A stretch of DNA of 64,000 bases, taken from contig CAJFSS010000001.1 of NCBI GenBank assembly GCA_904419745.1, forward strand, positions 62,001-126,000, written 5' to 3'. How positions within the stretch are numbered: the first letter of the stretch is position 1; each line of letters opens with the position of its first letter. This document shows positions 42,914-51,440 of the stretch, one piece after another. Below the pieces are notes generated by a model. The model worked only from the letters and a program-made list of their open reading frames with translations, had not been told where the DNA came from and did no database searches. Source of the DNA: Candidatus Pseudoruminococcus merdavium (GTDB taxonomy: Bacteria; Bacillota; Clostridia; Oscillospirales; Ruminococcaceae). A program made the position numbers and the translations under genes.

Positions 42914-43687
42914 TTGGAAAAAAGGCTTTCGCGCCTGCAAAAGGTGCTGTCTGAATGCGGATTCACCTCTCGCCGCAAGGCGGAGCAGATGATAGAAGAG
43001 GGCAGAGTGACGGTAAACGGCCGCCCGGCCGGCATTGGACAGAAGGTGGGTCCGAAGGATCTGATTGCAGTAGATGGGGTGAAAGTGGATACCTCCGCTG
43101 CTGCCAAAAAGCATGTTTATCTCATGCTCAATAAGCCAAGAGGATATGTCACCACTATGAGCGATGAGCTTGGCAGGCGCGATATCACAGCATTTACTCA
43201 AAATGTCGGAACCAGGGTTTATCCGGTAGGGCGACTGGATCGCAATTCCGAAGGACTGCTCCTACTGACAAACGACGGGGAATTTGCCAATATTATGATG
43301 CACCCTAGACATCATGTCCCGAAACGCTACCGCGTCACTGTGCGCCCAGATATTTCGGATGAACAGCTGGTGGCCTTGGGAGAGGGAGTGGAACTGGACG
43401 ACGGAACAAAAACCCTGCCGGCAGATGTCCGTATTATTGACAAGCAGGATGGCCGAGTGGTCGTTGATATCACGCTGTATGAGGGGAAAAACCGCCAGAT
43501 TCGCCGAATGTGTGAGATGGTTGGGCTGGAAGTAGCCCGTCTGAAAAGGGTAGCGATTGGCCCTATTAAGCTAGGGATGCTCAAGGTGGGTACTTGGCGA
43601 TATCTGAGTAAAGAGGAAATTGATGCACTGAAAGCAGAAGCGGGACAACCATCCAGAAAAGGCCGAGCTTCCCGCGCACGCCGTTAG
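42914..43687 (+). CDS. rluB: Pseudouridine synthase RluB/RsuA family
   Basis: 257 residues from a TTG with GGAGG eight bases upstream. An S4 RNA-binding domain (1-60: RLSRLQKVLSECGFTSRRKAEQMIEEGRVTVNG) is followed by the synthase domain, whose catalytic aspartate is D109 in GRLDRNSEGLLLLTNDGE. KNRQIRRMCEMVG is a further block. It modifies uridines of rRNA, probably 23S position 2605. The basic tail is typical. Confidence 0.94.
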   Translation: MEKRLSRLQKVLSECGFTSRRKAEQMIEEGRVTVNGRPAGIGQKVGPKDLIAVDGVKVDTSAAAKKHVYLMLNKPRGYVTTMSDELGRRDITAFTQNVGTRVYPVGRLDRNSEGLLLLTNDGEFANIMMHPRHHVPKRYRVTVRPDISDEQLVALGEGVELDDGTKTLPADVRIIDKQDGRVVVDITLYEGKNRQIRRMCEMVGLEVARLKRVAIGPIKLGMLKVGTWRYLSKEEIDALKAEAGQPSRKGRASRARR

Positions 43688-43699
43688 GAGGTGCTGTTA

Positions 43700-44074
43700 G
43701 TGCTGACAATGAAGCTGTGTACAGATGTACGGCATGTCAGGGAACTCTGTGACAGGCAGGGGCTTTCTTTTGATGGAAATATAGGTGCTTTCATCAGTGA
43801 AGAACGCGGGAAGGAAACAGGGTTTTGCCTGTTTTCCATACAAGACAGGGTAGTCACCATTCGCTGTGTCCTCTGCGGGGAAGACTACTTTCTTGAAGAT
43901 GGACTGATTCGGGCGGTACTCAGCTACTGCTCCCAGAATGGGACGTCAGAGTTTCTGCTTTCTTCGGGAATTGAATGGAAAATGGCAAAACAACTGGGCC
44001 TTGACATTCATTTAACAGATTCGCCAAGAAACATTGAGGAGTTTTTTGCAAAATATAAAAATTGTGCGAGATAA
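43700..44074 (+). CDS. Small GNAT-like protein
   Basis: 124 residues from the GTG at 43700, with AGGAGG eight bases upstream. The layout GAFISEERGKETGFCLFSIQDRVVTIRCVLCGEDYFLEDGLIRAVLSYC...FLLSSGIEWKMAKQLGLDI resembles acyl-CoA N-acyltransferase folds reduced to their core: a beta hairpin, the helix that binds acetyl-CoA, and a final helix. The usual loop (Q/R-x-x-G-x-G/A) is missing, so catalysis is doubtful. It follows rluB by 12 nt and may be in its operon. Function unknown. Confidence 0.65.
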   Translation: MLTMKLCTDVRHVRELCDRQGLSFDGNIGAFISEERGKETGFCLFSIQDRVVTIRCVLCGEDYFLEDGLIRAVLSYCSQNGTSEFLLSSGIEWKMAKQLGLDIHLTDSPRNIEEFFAKYKNCAR

Positions 44075-44084
44075 AGCCAAATAC

Positions 44085-44113
44085 TTGTGGTTTTTTATTT
44101 CCAAGTGTATAAT
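44085..44113 (+). promoter_or_regulatory. Promoter of the transcarboxylase operon
   Basis: -35 TTGTGG (44085-44090), 17-nt spacer, -10 TATAAT (44108-44113). About 215 nt of leader precede the first gene. Confidence 0.6.
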
Positions 44114-44119
44114 ATGTAT

Positions 44120-44336
44120 GATTACGCATTTTTTATCTTTCAAACGACTTTCAGCGGTTGAAAGGAGAAACATGGAAAGCAGATCCTGTTTTCATATGCC
44201 TGCTTTTATTGGCAGGATGCGGTTTTACAAAATGGCAGAGGGGTTGCCCCAACGCCGGTACCTTTATCGGGGTATCTGTCGTCCGGTTTTCCCGGGCGCA
44301 TTTCAAGTTAGAGGTTAAAGAAATGGAGGAAACAAG
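44120..44336 (+). other. Long leader of the transcarboxylase operon
   Basis: It contains AAAGGAG before ATG 44172, which opens a 48-codon frame (MESRSCFHMPAF...), and in another frame a hydrophobic stretch ending LLLLAGCGF that looks like a lipobox but lacks a proper start. Neither is convincing. The sequence may be a degraded small membrane-subunit gene or a regulatory leader. Confidence 0.35.
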
Positions 44337-45788
44337 ATGAGTCCAGAAAACAGGCTTTCAGCCCTTGCGCATGCACAGGAATCTGTGAATGCGGCGTCTA
44401 AGGCTCGCGAGAGATTGGCCCTGCTGTTCGATAAGGATACTTTTGTAGAGCTTGATACCTTTGCAAAAGTCGATGGAGAAGAGACAGGCGTTGTAACGGG
44501 CTATGGCGCAGTCGACGGCAGCCCGGTCTTTGCTTTCGCTCAGGACAAGGGTGTTCTTTCCGGGGCTGTTGGCAGGGTACATGCAGCAAAAATTAAAAAG
44601 GTTTATGACCTTGCACTTAAAACCGGTGCTCCTGTGGTGGGAATTTATGATTCCAATGGGGCAAGATTGAGTGAAGGAAACGACGCCCTTGCCGCTTACG
44701 GACAGATGCTCCTCAGCTTAAATAACCTGTCCGGTGTGGTTCCTCAGATTTCTCTGGTTCTTGGAACCTGTGCAGGGACTGCGGCAATGATCGCATGCAG
44801 CGCTGATTTTGTCATTATGTCCAAAGAAGCAGAGCTGTTTATGACGGCCCCCTTCACCGCGAAGGCAAATGGAGAGACTGTGGAAGGCGTCGGTACTGCG
44901 GAAAACGCTGCAAAAGCGGGCGTTGCCCATGTAGTATGTGCAGATGAAGCTTCTGCAATTGCATCCACCCGCGGCTTAATCGCAAGACTTCCGCTCAACA
45001 ACCTGAGCACTGCTCCAATTTCCGATTTCGTGGAAACAGATGCCGCTGCTGCCCTTCAGGCTGCATGTGAAAACATCGAAAATGCAGAGATTGATACAAT
45101 TGTTGCAGATGTTGTAGACGCCAACAGTATGATCGAATTGGACAAAGAGTTCGGCAAATCTGCATTGACTGCACTTGTCACAATTTCCGGGATCAGCTGT
45201 GGTGTTGTTGCTACCAGAAAGAAAGAAAATAACGGCAAGCTCGATAAGGACGCTGTTTCAAAAATCGCGCGCTTTGTAAGTGTATGCGATTCCTTTGCCC
45301 TGCCTGTCATTACTTTTGTGGACACCAAAGGCTTTTCCGGCAGAGCTGCCGAGGAACTTGCCGGCGGTATCCGTGAGGCTGCAAAACTGGCGCATGTCTA
45401 CGCAGAAGCAACTTGTGCCAAGATCTCCGTTGTCTTGGGAGATGCTTATGGCCCCGCTTATATTGCGCTTGCAGGCAAAAACGCAAATGCGGACATTGTC
45501 TATGCTTGGCCGAGCGCGGTGATTTCCGCGCTTGCTCCGGAAACTGCTGCCAATATTTTTGAAGACGGCAAGCTGAAGGATAGCAAGAATCCAACTGCTG
45601 ACCGTGCCCAGATGATTGAGGATTATAAGAAAAATCAGGCTTCCCCGTTTGAGGCGGCTGCCGGCGGCCATATTGACAATGTCATCGACCCGGCAAATAC
45701 CCGTGCGGCCCTGATTAGCGCTGTGGAACTGCTCAGTGCAAAACGGGAATCCCGTCTGCCAAAGAAACACAGCAATATGCCGATGTAA
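44337..45788 (+). CDS. Carboxyltransferase subunit (12S/MmdA-like)
   Basis: 483 residues. A crotonase-fold acyl-CoA carboxyltransferase: the two halves are visible as GVLSGAVGRVHAAKIKKVYDLALKTGAPVVGIYDSNGARLSEG...LGTCAGTAAMI (about 77-155) and ALPVITFVDTKGFSGRAAEELAGGIREAAKLAHVYAEA...VVLGDAYGPAYIAL (about 320-380). The second holds the usual DxxGF...GA oxyanion elements. It moves the carboxyl group between biotin and an acyl-CoA, most likely acetyl-, propionyl- or malonyl-type. It is somewhat shorter than MmdA or 12S (about 510-520). Followed by its biotin carrier after 43 nt. Which acyl-CoA is used cannot be told. Confidence 0.85.
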   Translation: MSPENRLSALAHAQESVNAASKARERLALLFDKDTFVELDTFAKVDGEETGVVTGYGAVDGSPVFAFAQDKGVLSGAVGRVHAAKIKKVYDLALKTGAPVVGIYDSNGARLSEGNDALAAYGQMLLSLNNLSGVVPQISLVLGTCAGTAAMIACSADFVIMSKEAELFMTAPFTAKANGETVEGVGTAENAAKAGVAHVVCADEASAIASTRGLIARLPLNNLSTAPISDFVETDAAAALQAACENIENAEIDTIVADVVDANSMIELDKEFGKSALTALVTISGISCGVVATRKKENNGKLDKDAVSKIARFVSVCDSFALPVITFVDTKGFSGRAAEELAGGIREAAKLAHVYAEATCAKISVVLGDAYGPAYIALAGKNANADIVYAWPSAVISALAPETAANIFEDGKLKDSKNPTADRAQMIEDYKKNQASPFEAAAGGHIDNVIDPANTRAALISAVELLSAKRESRLPKKHSNMPM

Positions 45789-45831
45789 CCTTATCCGGTT
45801 TCACAGTACTTAATTTAAGGAGGAACTCGTT

Positions 45832-46263
45832 GTGAAGAGATTCAATATCAGCGTAAATGGTACAAGCTACGACGTCGTCGTCGAAGAGACTTCCGCCGCA
45901 GGCGTTGCCGCTCCTGCACCGGCCGCTCCGGCTGCTGCACCCGCTCCAGCTGCACCCGCTCCAGCTGCTCCTGCACCTGCTGCCCCAGCACCTGCATCGG
46001 CCGCTCCGGCTGCCGCACCCGCTCCGGCTGCTCCGGCCGGCGCAGAGGGCGCTACAAAAATCAACGCCCCGATGCCAGGCAATATCCTAGATGTCAAGGT
46101 CAATCCGGGCGACACCGTAAAATCCGGTGATATCCTGGTTATCTTGGAAGCAATGAAGATGGAAAATGAAATCCTTGCTCCTTCTGACGGAACGGTTGCA
46201 ACTGTAAATGTCAAGAAGGGTGATACGGTCAACTCTAACGACCTGCTTGTTTCCCTTAACTAA
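45832..46263 (+). CDS. Biotin carboxyl carrier protein (1.3S-like)
   Basis: 143 residues from a GTG with AAGGAGG eight bases upstream. A short N-terminal segment (MKRFNISVNGTSYDVVVEE) leads to a flexible Ala/Pro linker (about 21-74) and a biotinyl domain (75-143). Lys109 in EAMKMENE is the biotinylation site. The carrier moves CO2 between the neighbouring 12S-like and 5S-like subunits. The linker codons are repetitive (PAP/AAP units), prone to length change. Confidence 0.95.
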   Translation: MKRFNISVNGTSYDVVVEETSAAGVAAPAPAAPAAAPAPAAPAPAAPAPAAPAPASAAPAAAPAPAAPAGAEGATKINAPMPGNILDVKVNPGDTVKSGDILVILEAMKMENEILAPSDGTVATVNVKKGDTVNSNDLLVSLN

Positions 46264-46349
46264 AAGTAAGAATGAATTCCGGGGAATGCAGATTCTTGTT
46301 TTCTGTGTTCCCCTCGTGAAAGCTGAACAGGGAGAGAGGTACCGAAAAA

Positions 46350-47747
46350 ATGGCAAAAATAAAAATTACGGAAACCGTCCTGCGTGACGCTCATCAGTCT
46401 CTCATTGCGACGAGAATGTCCATGGACGATATGCTTCCGATGCTCGAAGCAATTGACAATTGCGGATTTTATTCTGTAGAGTGTTGGGGCGGTGCAACCT
46501 TTGATGCCTGCCTGAGATTCTTGGATGAGGACCCGTGGGAGAGACTGCGTATTCTCAGAAGGAAAATGCCGAATTCCAAATTGCAGATGCTCTTCCGTGG
46601 ACAGAATATGCTGGGCTATCGCCACTATGCGGACGATGTTGTCGAGTATTTTGTCCAAAAATCCGCTGCAAACGGAATCGATATCCTGAGAATTTTTGAC
46701 GCGCTCAACGATATCAGAAACCTGGAAACTTCAATTAAAGCAGCAAAGAAAGAGGGCGCACATGTCCAGGGTGCGATTTCCTATACCACCAGTAAAGTAC
46801 ACACGATTGACTATTTTGTAAAATACGCTCATCAGCTTGAGGACGCCGGTGCGGATTCTATTTGCATTAAAGATATGGCGGCTCTGCTTACCCCGTATAC
46901 TGCATATGACCTTGTCAAAGCACTCAAAGAGGAGATCAAGGTTCCTATCCAGTTGCATTCTCATTACACTTCCGGTCTTGCTTCCATGGCACAGCTCAAG
47001 GCCATTGAGGCGGGCGTTGATATTATCGATACTGCAATGTCTCCACTGGCTCTGGGTACTTCCCATCCTGCTACCGAATCGATGGTTGCCGCTCTTGCTG
47101 GTACCGAGTATGACACTGGCCTTGACCAGGCGAAACTCAATGTTGTCAGAGAGCATGCTGCAAAACTCAGGGACAAATACCTTGAAAGCGGTCTGTTGGT
47201 TCCGAAACTGCTTGGTGTTGACGCAAACACCCTGCTGTATCAGGTACCTGGCGGAATGCTTTCCAACCTGGTTTCCCAGCTCAAACAGGCTGGAAAAGAG
47301 GATCAGCTCGAAGAAGTTCTCCGCGAAGTGCCAAGAGTCCGCGAAGACGCAGGTTTCCCGCCGCTGGTTACCCCGTCTTCTCAGATCGTCGGTACCCAGG
47401 CTGTGTTCAACGTCATCATGGGCGAGAGATACAAGATGGTTACCAAAGAGTTTAAAGGCATCGTAAGAGGCGAGTATGGACGGACTCCTGTCCCCATTGA
47501 TCCGGAATTCCGCAAAAAGATTATCGGCGATGAGGAGCCGATTGAATGCCGCCCGGCAGATCTTCTGGAGCCGGAGCTCGACAAGCTGCGTGCAGAATGT
47601 GCCGAGTGGACGGAGCAGGAAGAAGATGTTCTCAGCTATGCTCAGTTTGGCCAGGTCGCTGTCAAATTCTTTGAGAAGAGAAAAGCGAAGAAATACGGCA
47701 TCGATGCAGACCATGTGGACATGGAGAACAAGGTTCATCCCGTATAA
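46350..47747 (+). CDS. Carboxyltransferase subunit (5S/oxaloacetate decarboxylase alpha-like)
   Basis: 465 residues. A TIM-barrel carboxyltransferase: TETVLRDAHQSLIATRMS (7-24), CWGGATFDACLRFLDEDPWERL (48-70), LFRGQNMLGYRHY, the lysine of CIKDMAALLTP (about 171-180, the carbamylated residue in relatives), and metal histidines in QLHSHYTSG. It transfers the carboxyl group between oxaloacetate/pyruvate and biotin. It lacks the C-terminal biotin domain of full-length OadA, as in 5S of transcarboxylase and in PycB without biotin domain. GAGAGAGG precedes the ATG. Confidence 0.92.
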   Translation: MAKIKITETVLRDAHQSLIATRMSMDDMLPMLEAIDNCGFYSVECWGGATFDACLRFLDEDPWERLRILRRKMPNSKLQMLFRGQNMLGYRHYADDVVEYFVQKSAANGIDILRIFDALNDIRNLETSIKAAKKEGAHVQGAISYTTSKVHTIDYFVKYAHQLEDAGADSICIKDMAALLTPYTAYDLVKALKEEIKVPIQLHSHYTSGLASMAQLKAIEAGVDIIDTAMSPLALGTSHPATESMVAALAGTEYDTGLDQAKLNVVREHAAKLRDKYLESGLLVPKLLGVDANTLLYQVPGGMLSNLVSQLKQAGKEDQLEEVLREVPRVREDAGFPPLVTPSSQIVGTQAVFNVIMGERYKMVTKEFKGIVRGEYGRTPVPIDPEFRKKIIGDEEPIECRPADLLEPELDKLRAECAEWTEQEEDVLSYAQFGQVAVKFFEKRKAKKYGIDADHVDMENKVHPV

Positions 47748-47760
47748 AAAATCACGGTGA

Positions 47761-47796
47761 AAAAGGGAGTATCCTTAACAGGATACTCCCTTTTCT
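47761..47796 (+). terminator. Terminator of the transcarboxylase operon
   Basis: AAAAGGGAGTATCCT/AGGATACTCCCTTTT, 4-nt loop. Confidence 0.9.
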
Positions 47797-47881
47797 GATG
47801 GAAAAAATTATAGAGGAACTCTCCCTATTTTTTTATTCTGGAATCTGATAAACTGATAGCAACGGAAAAGGAGGGATTTAC

Positions 47882-48925
47882 ATGGACGCAATGAAGGCGG
47901 TCGAACTGCTGATTGAAAAAATAAAACGGGATTATGTGCAGGATATTGCATTTGTTGTGATGATGGGTTCCAGGATCTATCAGGATACCCATCCTAAGTC
48001 GGATGTGGACATGTTTTTTGTCGCCAAGACCAAACGAGGAGAAAACCTTGCCCAGGTGTTTATCATTGACGGCATTGGCTTTGATTTTTGGTGTATCCCT
48101 TGGGAAAGACTGGAACGAATGGCGGAGTATGAGGAAAATAAGACTTCCATCATTGCGGAAGGCCAGCTTGTGTATGTGGGAAGTGAAGAGGATCGAAAAA
48201 AATTTGAGCAGCTACGCAAAAAAGCTTTGAATACCTCAGATCACTGGGGATTTGTCTGCAAGGCGAGAAAGCAGTTCCAAATGGTATATGGGCCCTATTT
48301 TCAACTGATACAGGCAAAAAACCTCCATGAAGCGCGTATGAATGCTTTTGGCGTGCTTTATCCTCTGACTTGGTCTATTGCTTTGCTGAATCGAGATATG
48401 GTGCGTAGAGGGCGCGCGAAACTCAAAGGGGAGTTGTTAAAAATGCCCCTGCTTCCGGAGAATTTTTCGGCACTGTACGATGTGGTTTTTCAAACAAGGG
48501 ATATCCGAACGTTACAGGATGCTTATACCCAGCTCGTCGCCAATATGGACAAATTGATCGCATCACAGGAGGAAATGCTGCGTCCTCCTGTTCCATTTCA
48601 TCAGAAATTGGCAGGGCTTTATGAGGAGATGATAAACTTCTATAATAAAATTGAACATTACTGTCAGACAGGGGAGTATTCCGGAGCATTGTTTGCCGCC
48701 GTAGAGTTGACCAATGAATTTGATGAAGCCTTTTGCGGGACGGAAGTCTCTTCAAAGGAATTGCCTGATATTGTAGAGGTTTTTGATGAACAGCATATTG
48801 ATTCTTTTTTGGAAGCAGTACAACGGCATCATCGGAAGCTATTGGAAATTCTCCATAAAAAAGGGGTTCCCATCCGAGAATTTGCCGATTATCAGGAATT
48901 AGAAAATTTTTTAAATACGCTGTGA
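47882..48925 (+). CDS. Nucleotidyltransferase-fold protein
   Basis: 347 residues, GGAGGG before the ATG. The N-terminal 100 residues hold a polymerase-beta-like nucleotidyltransferase motif: MMGSRIY (28-33) with G29-S30, then DVDMFFV (41-47) with the two metal aspartates, and a later DFW in GIGFDFWCIPWERLE for the third acidic residue. The rest is a helical domain of about 240 residues. It could be related to aminoglycoside adenylyltransferase-type or tRNA-type enzymes, but I do not recognise the C-terminal domain. Single gene with terminator. Confidence 0.75.
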   Translation: MDAMKAVELLIEKIKRDYVQDIAFVVMMGSRIYQDTHPKSDVDMFFVAKTKRGENLAQVFIIDGIGFDFWCIPWERLERMAEYEENKTSIIAEGQLVYVGSEEDRKKFEQLRKKALNTSDHWGFVCKARKQFQMVYGPYFQLIQAKNLHEARMNAFGVLYPLTWSIALLNRDMVRRGRAKLKGELLKMPLLPENFSALYDVVFQTRDIRTLQDAYTQLVANMDKLIASQEEMLRPPVPFHQKLAGLYEEMINFYNKIEHYCQTGEYSGALFAAVELTNEFDEAFCGTEVSSKELPDIVEVFDEQHIDSFLEAVQRHHRKLLEILHKKGVPIREFADYQELENFLNTL

Positions 48926-48927
48926 AG

Positions 48928-48969
48928 ACATCCGGAGGGACGCGGAATATTCCGCGTCCCTCCGGATGT
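48928..48969. terminator. Perfect 42-nt palindrome, bidirectional terminator
   Basis: 21-bp arms, each containing ACATCCGGAGGGACGCGGAA, with no unpaired base; AT-rich flanks. Lies between convergent genes. Confidence 0.75.
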
Positions 48970-49015
48970 TTAAAAGATATCAGAAATCCAAAAAGGAGTC
49001 AGCAGGTAGAACAAG

Positions 49016-49438
49016 TCAGGCGGCGTCCCGCTCAGTTTCCTCTGTAGAGGACGAGGGGAGTACCGGTTCCTGTTCAGGATGCAGTGTCTTAATGGCAAAG
49101 GCAAAGATGAACAGATGCATGACCCACACCGCAACCAAGATAATTCTTCCAATAGGAACCTTGCCCATCATGAAAAAACCAATACTCATGGTCAGGGTGA
49201 CAATCAGGATAATCCGCAGTTTTGTTTTTATGGTCATACCTCTGCCACGGACAAAACTCTCCAGATTATTTTTATACAGTTTCGTCCCGATAAACCAGTT
49301 ATGGAGACGTTTGGAGCTTTTGGCAAAACAGAAAGCAGCCAGCATTAAGAAAGGAAAAGCCGGCAAAAGGGGAAGTACAGCGCCAAGAGCTCCAAGACCA
49401 AGGCCAATACAGCCAAGAATAATATAAACTATTTTCAA
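49016..49438 (-). CDS. DUF454 membrane protein (YbaN-like)
   Basis: 140 residues. MKIVYIILGCIGLGLGALGAVLPLLPAFPFLMLAAFCFAKSSKRLHNWFIGTKLYKNNLESF is the DUF454/YbaN start: one re-entrant or double membrane segment, then two more segments (about 75-110). The function of the family is unknown; it occurs next to respiration and redox genes. Its ATG overlaps the end of the preceding gene by 4 nt, so it is part of the exporter operon. Confidence 0.88.
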   Translation of the reverse strand: MKIVYIILGCIGLGLGALGAVLPLLPAFPFLMLAAFCFAKSSKRLHNWFIGTKLYKNNLESFVRGRGMTIKTKLRIILIVTLTMSIGFFMMGKVPIGRIILVAVWVMHLFIFAFAIKTLHPEQEPVLPSSSTEETERDAA

Positions 49439-49782
49439 TTGGGATCCTCCATTCGTCGTTGTTCTCGTTTGGACTCTATCACATGCCGGACAGCCATAAC
49501 CGGATGATGGAAAACCATTCTTGGGCCAGCATACCTCATGACTTTTCTGATTTTTTCCCGCATTTTTGGTTGGTAACAGTGGACTTTACAGTTAGAACAA
49601 AAGGTTTTCGTCTCCATAAATGGGCAATGATCACTACGCTGGGAAGCATATTCCGCCAAAGCGGCGCATTCAGGGCAAAGGGTCCCTTTGGTGTGATGGT
49701 TTCTCCTGCAATAGAGCGAAATCATCTCCTTGACCATTCTTTTTTCCCTTTCCCGCTTGTTTTGAACGTTCTTTTTTGTCAT
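49435..49782 (-). CDS. Nitrous-oxide-stimulated-promoter family protein (YgbA-like)
   Basis: 115 residues. KRMVKEMISLYCRRNH...LCPECAALAEYASQRSDHCPFMETKTFCSNCKVHCYQPKMREKIRKVMRYAGPRM carries seven cysteines (25, 36, 39, 53, 62, 65, 69), as in E. coli YgbA, which is under NsrR control and linked to nitric oxide stress. They may bind zinc or an Fe-S cluster. It overlaps the ABC gene stop by one base. In this operon it ties the exporter to nitrosative or redox stress, by inference. Confidence 0.85.
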   Translation of the reverse strand: MTKKNVQNKREREKRMVKEMISLYCRRNHHTKGTLCPECAALAEYASQRSDHCPFMETKTFCSNCKVHCYQPKMREKIRKVMRYAGPRMVFHHPVMAVRHVIESKREQRRMEDPN

Positions 49783-51440
49783 CAGCTGAGCCTCCCCTGT
49801 TCTGCGGATACCACGGTATCGACAATGCCCATCGTGGATTCCCGATGGGAAACCAGAAGAATTGTCTTGTCCCCTCGTTCTTCCTGAAGAGATTTGAGGA
49901 TGACGGCTTCATTGAGGCTATCCAGATTACTGGTGGGTTCATCCAAAAGCATCAGTGGGGCGTCGTGTAAAAAGGCTCTGGCAAGCCCCAAACGCTGGCG
50001 TTCCCCTCCGGAAAGGGTATCGCCGAGCTCCCCAACCGGGGTATCATAACCATTTGGAAGAGTCATAATGAAATCGTGGACGGAGGCTTTCTTACAAGCA
50101 ATTTCAATTTCCTCCTGGGTAGCGCCGAGCTTTGCGATTCTCAAGTTATTGGCAATACTGTCATGGAACAGTTGTGTTTCCTGGGTGACAAACCCTTCCA
50201 TTTCCCGGAGATTTGTTGTGTTGATATCCCGCACGTCCGTCCCGGAAATGCGCACATGGCCGTCGTTGACGTCCCAAAACCGCATCAGAAGCCGTAAAAG
50301 AGTGGATTTCCCGCTTCCACTTTTTCCGGTAATCCCCAAAATTTTCCCCTTTTGAATTGGAAGGCTCAAATGGGAGAGGATGGTCTGCGCACCATAGGAG
50401 AAAGAGATATCTTCGCAGCAGGCCCCTTCAAAGCTGACCGGTGCTTTTCCGTTCACTTCGGCGACCTGTGGGGTTTCCTCCAGGATATCGAGGACGCGGT
50501 TTCCGGCAGCAAGGGTATTTTGCAGTGTACTTCCAAGATTCGCAAGCGCAATAACCGGACCAAAGGAACTCATCAGCGCAATCTGAGGGATGACGATCCC
50601 TGCAAAGTCAATGTTGCCGGAAAGGTATAGCCCACAGGTCACGGCGAGCATGGCAAGATCAAAGCAAAGGATGACAGTATTGGTCAGGGCGGTTCCCTGT
50701 GCCGTACGGGTTTTCATCCCTTCTTCAATGGAAAGCAGATCCTCTGTCTGCTCTTCCAGTTTTTTCAGACGTTGCTGTCCCTGCCCATATTGAATAATTT
50801 CTCCAAGCCCGCGCAGGCTGTCAAGGACATAACCGCTGAGCAGACCGGAGTGTTGGCGAAAACGGTTTCCAGAAGTCCCGTTTTTCTTGGAAATGAATAC
50901 TGGCAGAACAATCCCCACAACTAAGTAGGAGACAGCTGCGAGTAAACCGAGCAGAGGATGGAAGTTTCCGATGAAAAGTACCATTATAATGGACATACAC
51001 AGTGCGATAGCAGCTGGGGAAATGGTATGTGCATAGAACACTTCCAGCAGTTCAATGTCGGAGGTAATGACGGCGATCAGATCCCCTTTGTCCCTGCCCT
51101 CCAATTTTGCAGGACAGAGACGGCGCAGGGCGCGAAATACTTTGTCGCGGATAAGGGCAAGCAGTTTAAAGGCAATAAAATGGTTACATGCCTGTTCTCC
51201 ATACCGAAGAAAACCACGGGCAATGGCAAAAACCGCAGCAAGAGTAAAAAGAGTCGTTAGGGAAAAGGAGACTCTATACCCAAGTACGTCGAGCATGGCA
51301 TATCCGCCGAGAATGGTCAAAAAGGTGGAGCATATAAACCCAACTGTGCCAAGGAAAATGGCGAGTATCATAAAAGGTGCGAGCGGGCGTACCAGTCCAA
51401 TCAATTGCCCCATCACAGTCCATGCACTTCTCCGTTTCAT
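49782..51440 (-). CDS. CydC-like ABC exporter subunit
   Basis: 552 residues from the ATG at 51440 (AAAGGAG upstream). Six membrane helices (to about 320) and an ATPase domain: Walker A GKSGSGKST near 365-375, signature LSGGERQR near 475, DEPTSNLD, and H-loop VSHRES. Heterodimeric exporters of the CydDC type move glutathione, cysteine or heme across the membrane and influence cytochrome assembly. No cyd oxidase gene is near. It overlaps the partner gene by 4 nt. Confidence 0.88.
   Translation of the reverse strand: MKRRSAWTVMGQLIGLVRPLAPFMILAIFLGTVGFICSTFLTILGGYAMLDVLGYRVSFSLTTLFTLAAVFAIARGFLRYGEQACNHFIAFKLLALIRDKVFRALRRLCPAKLEGRDKGDLIAVITSDIELLEVFYAHTISPAAIALCMSIIMVLFIGNFHPLLGLLAAVSYLVVGIVLPVFISKKNGTSGNRFRQHSGLLSGYVLDSLRGLGEIIQYGQGQQRLKKLEEQTEDLLSIEEGMKTRTAQGTALTNTVILCFDLAMLAVTCGLYLSGNIDFAGIVIPQIALMSSFGPVIALANLGSTLQNTLAAGNRVLDILEETPQVAEVNGKAPVSFEGACCEDISFSYGAQTILSHLSLPIQKGKILGITGKSGSGKSTLLRLLMRFWDVNDGHVRISGTDVRDINTTNLREMEGFVTQETQLFHDSIANNLRIAKLGATQEEIEIACKKASVHDFIMTLPNGYDTPVGELGDTLSGGERQRLGLARAFLHDAPLMLLDEPTSNLDSLNEAVILKSLQEERGDKTILLVSHRESTMGIVDTVVSAEQGRLS

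Noticed and set aside
44172-44318. 48-residue frame with AAAGGAG in the transcarboxylase leader
   Set aside because: No hydrophobic or family pattern; listed only as a possible relic in the leader entry.
44158-44340. TTG-start frame with a lipobox-like LLLLAGC
   Set aside because: The start lacks a site and the sequence after the cysteine is not lipoprotein-like.
45867-46232. Long minus-strand frame opposite the biotin carrier
   Set aside because: A shadow of the Pro/Ala repeat; its sequence is just Gly/Ala runs and it has no ribosome site.
46731-47738. 335-residue minus-strand frame opposite the 5S-like gene
   Set aside because: Low-complexity shadow with codon use opposite to the real gene and no start site.
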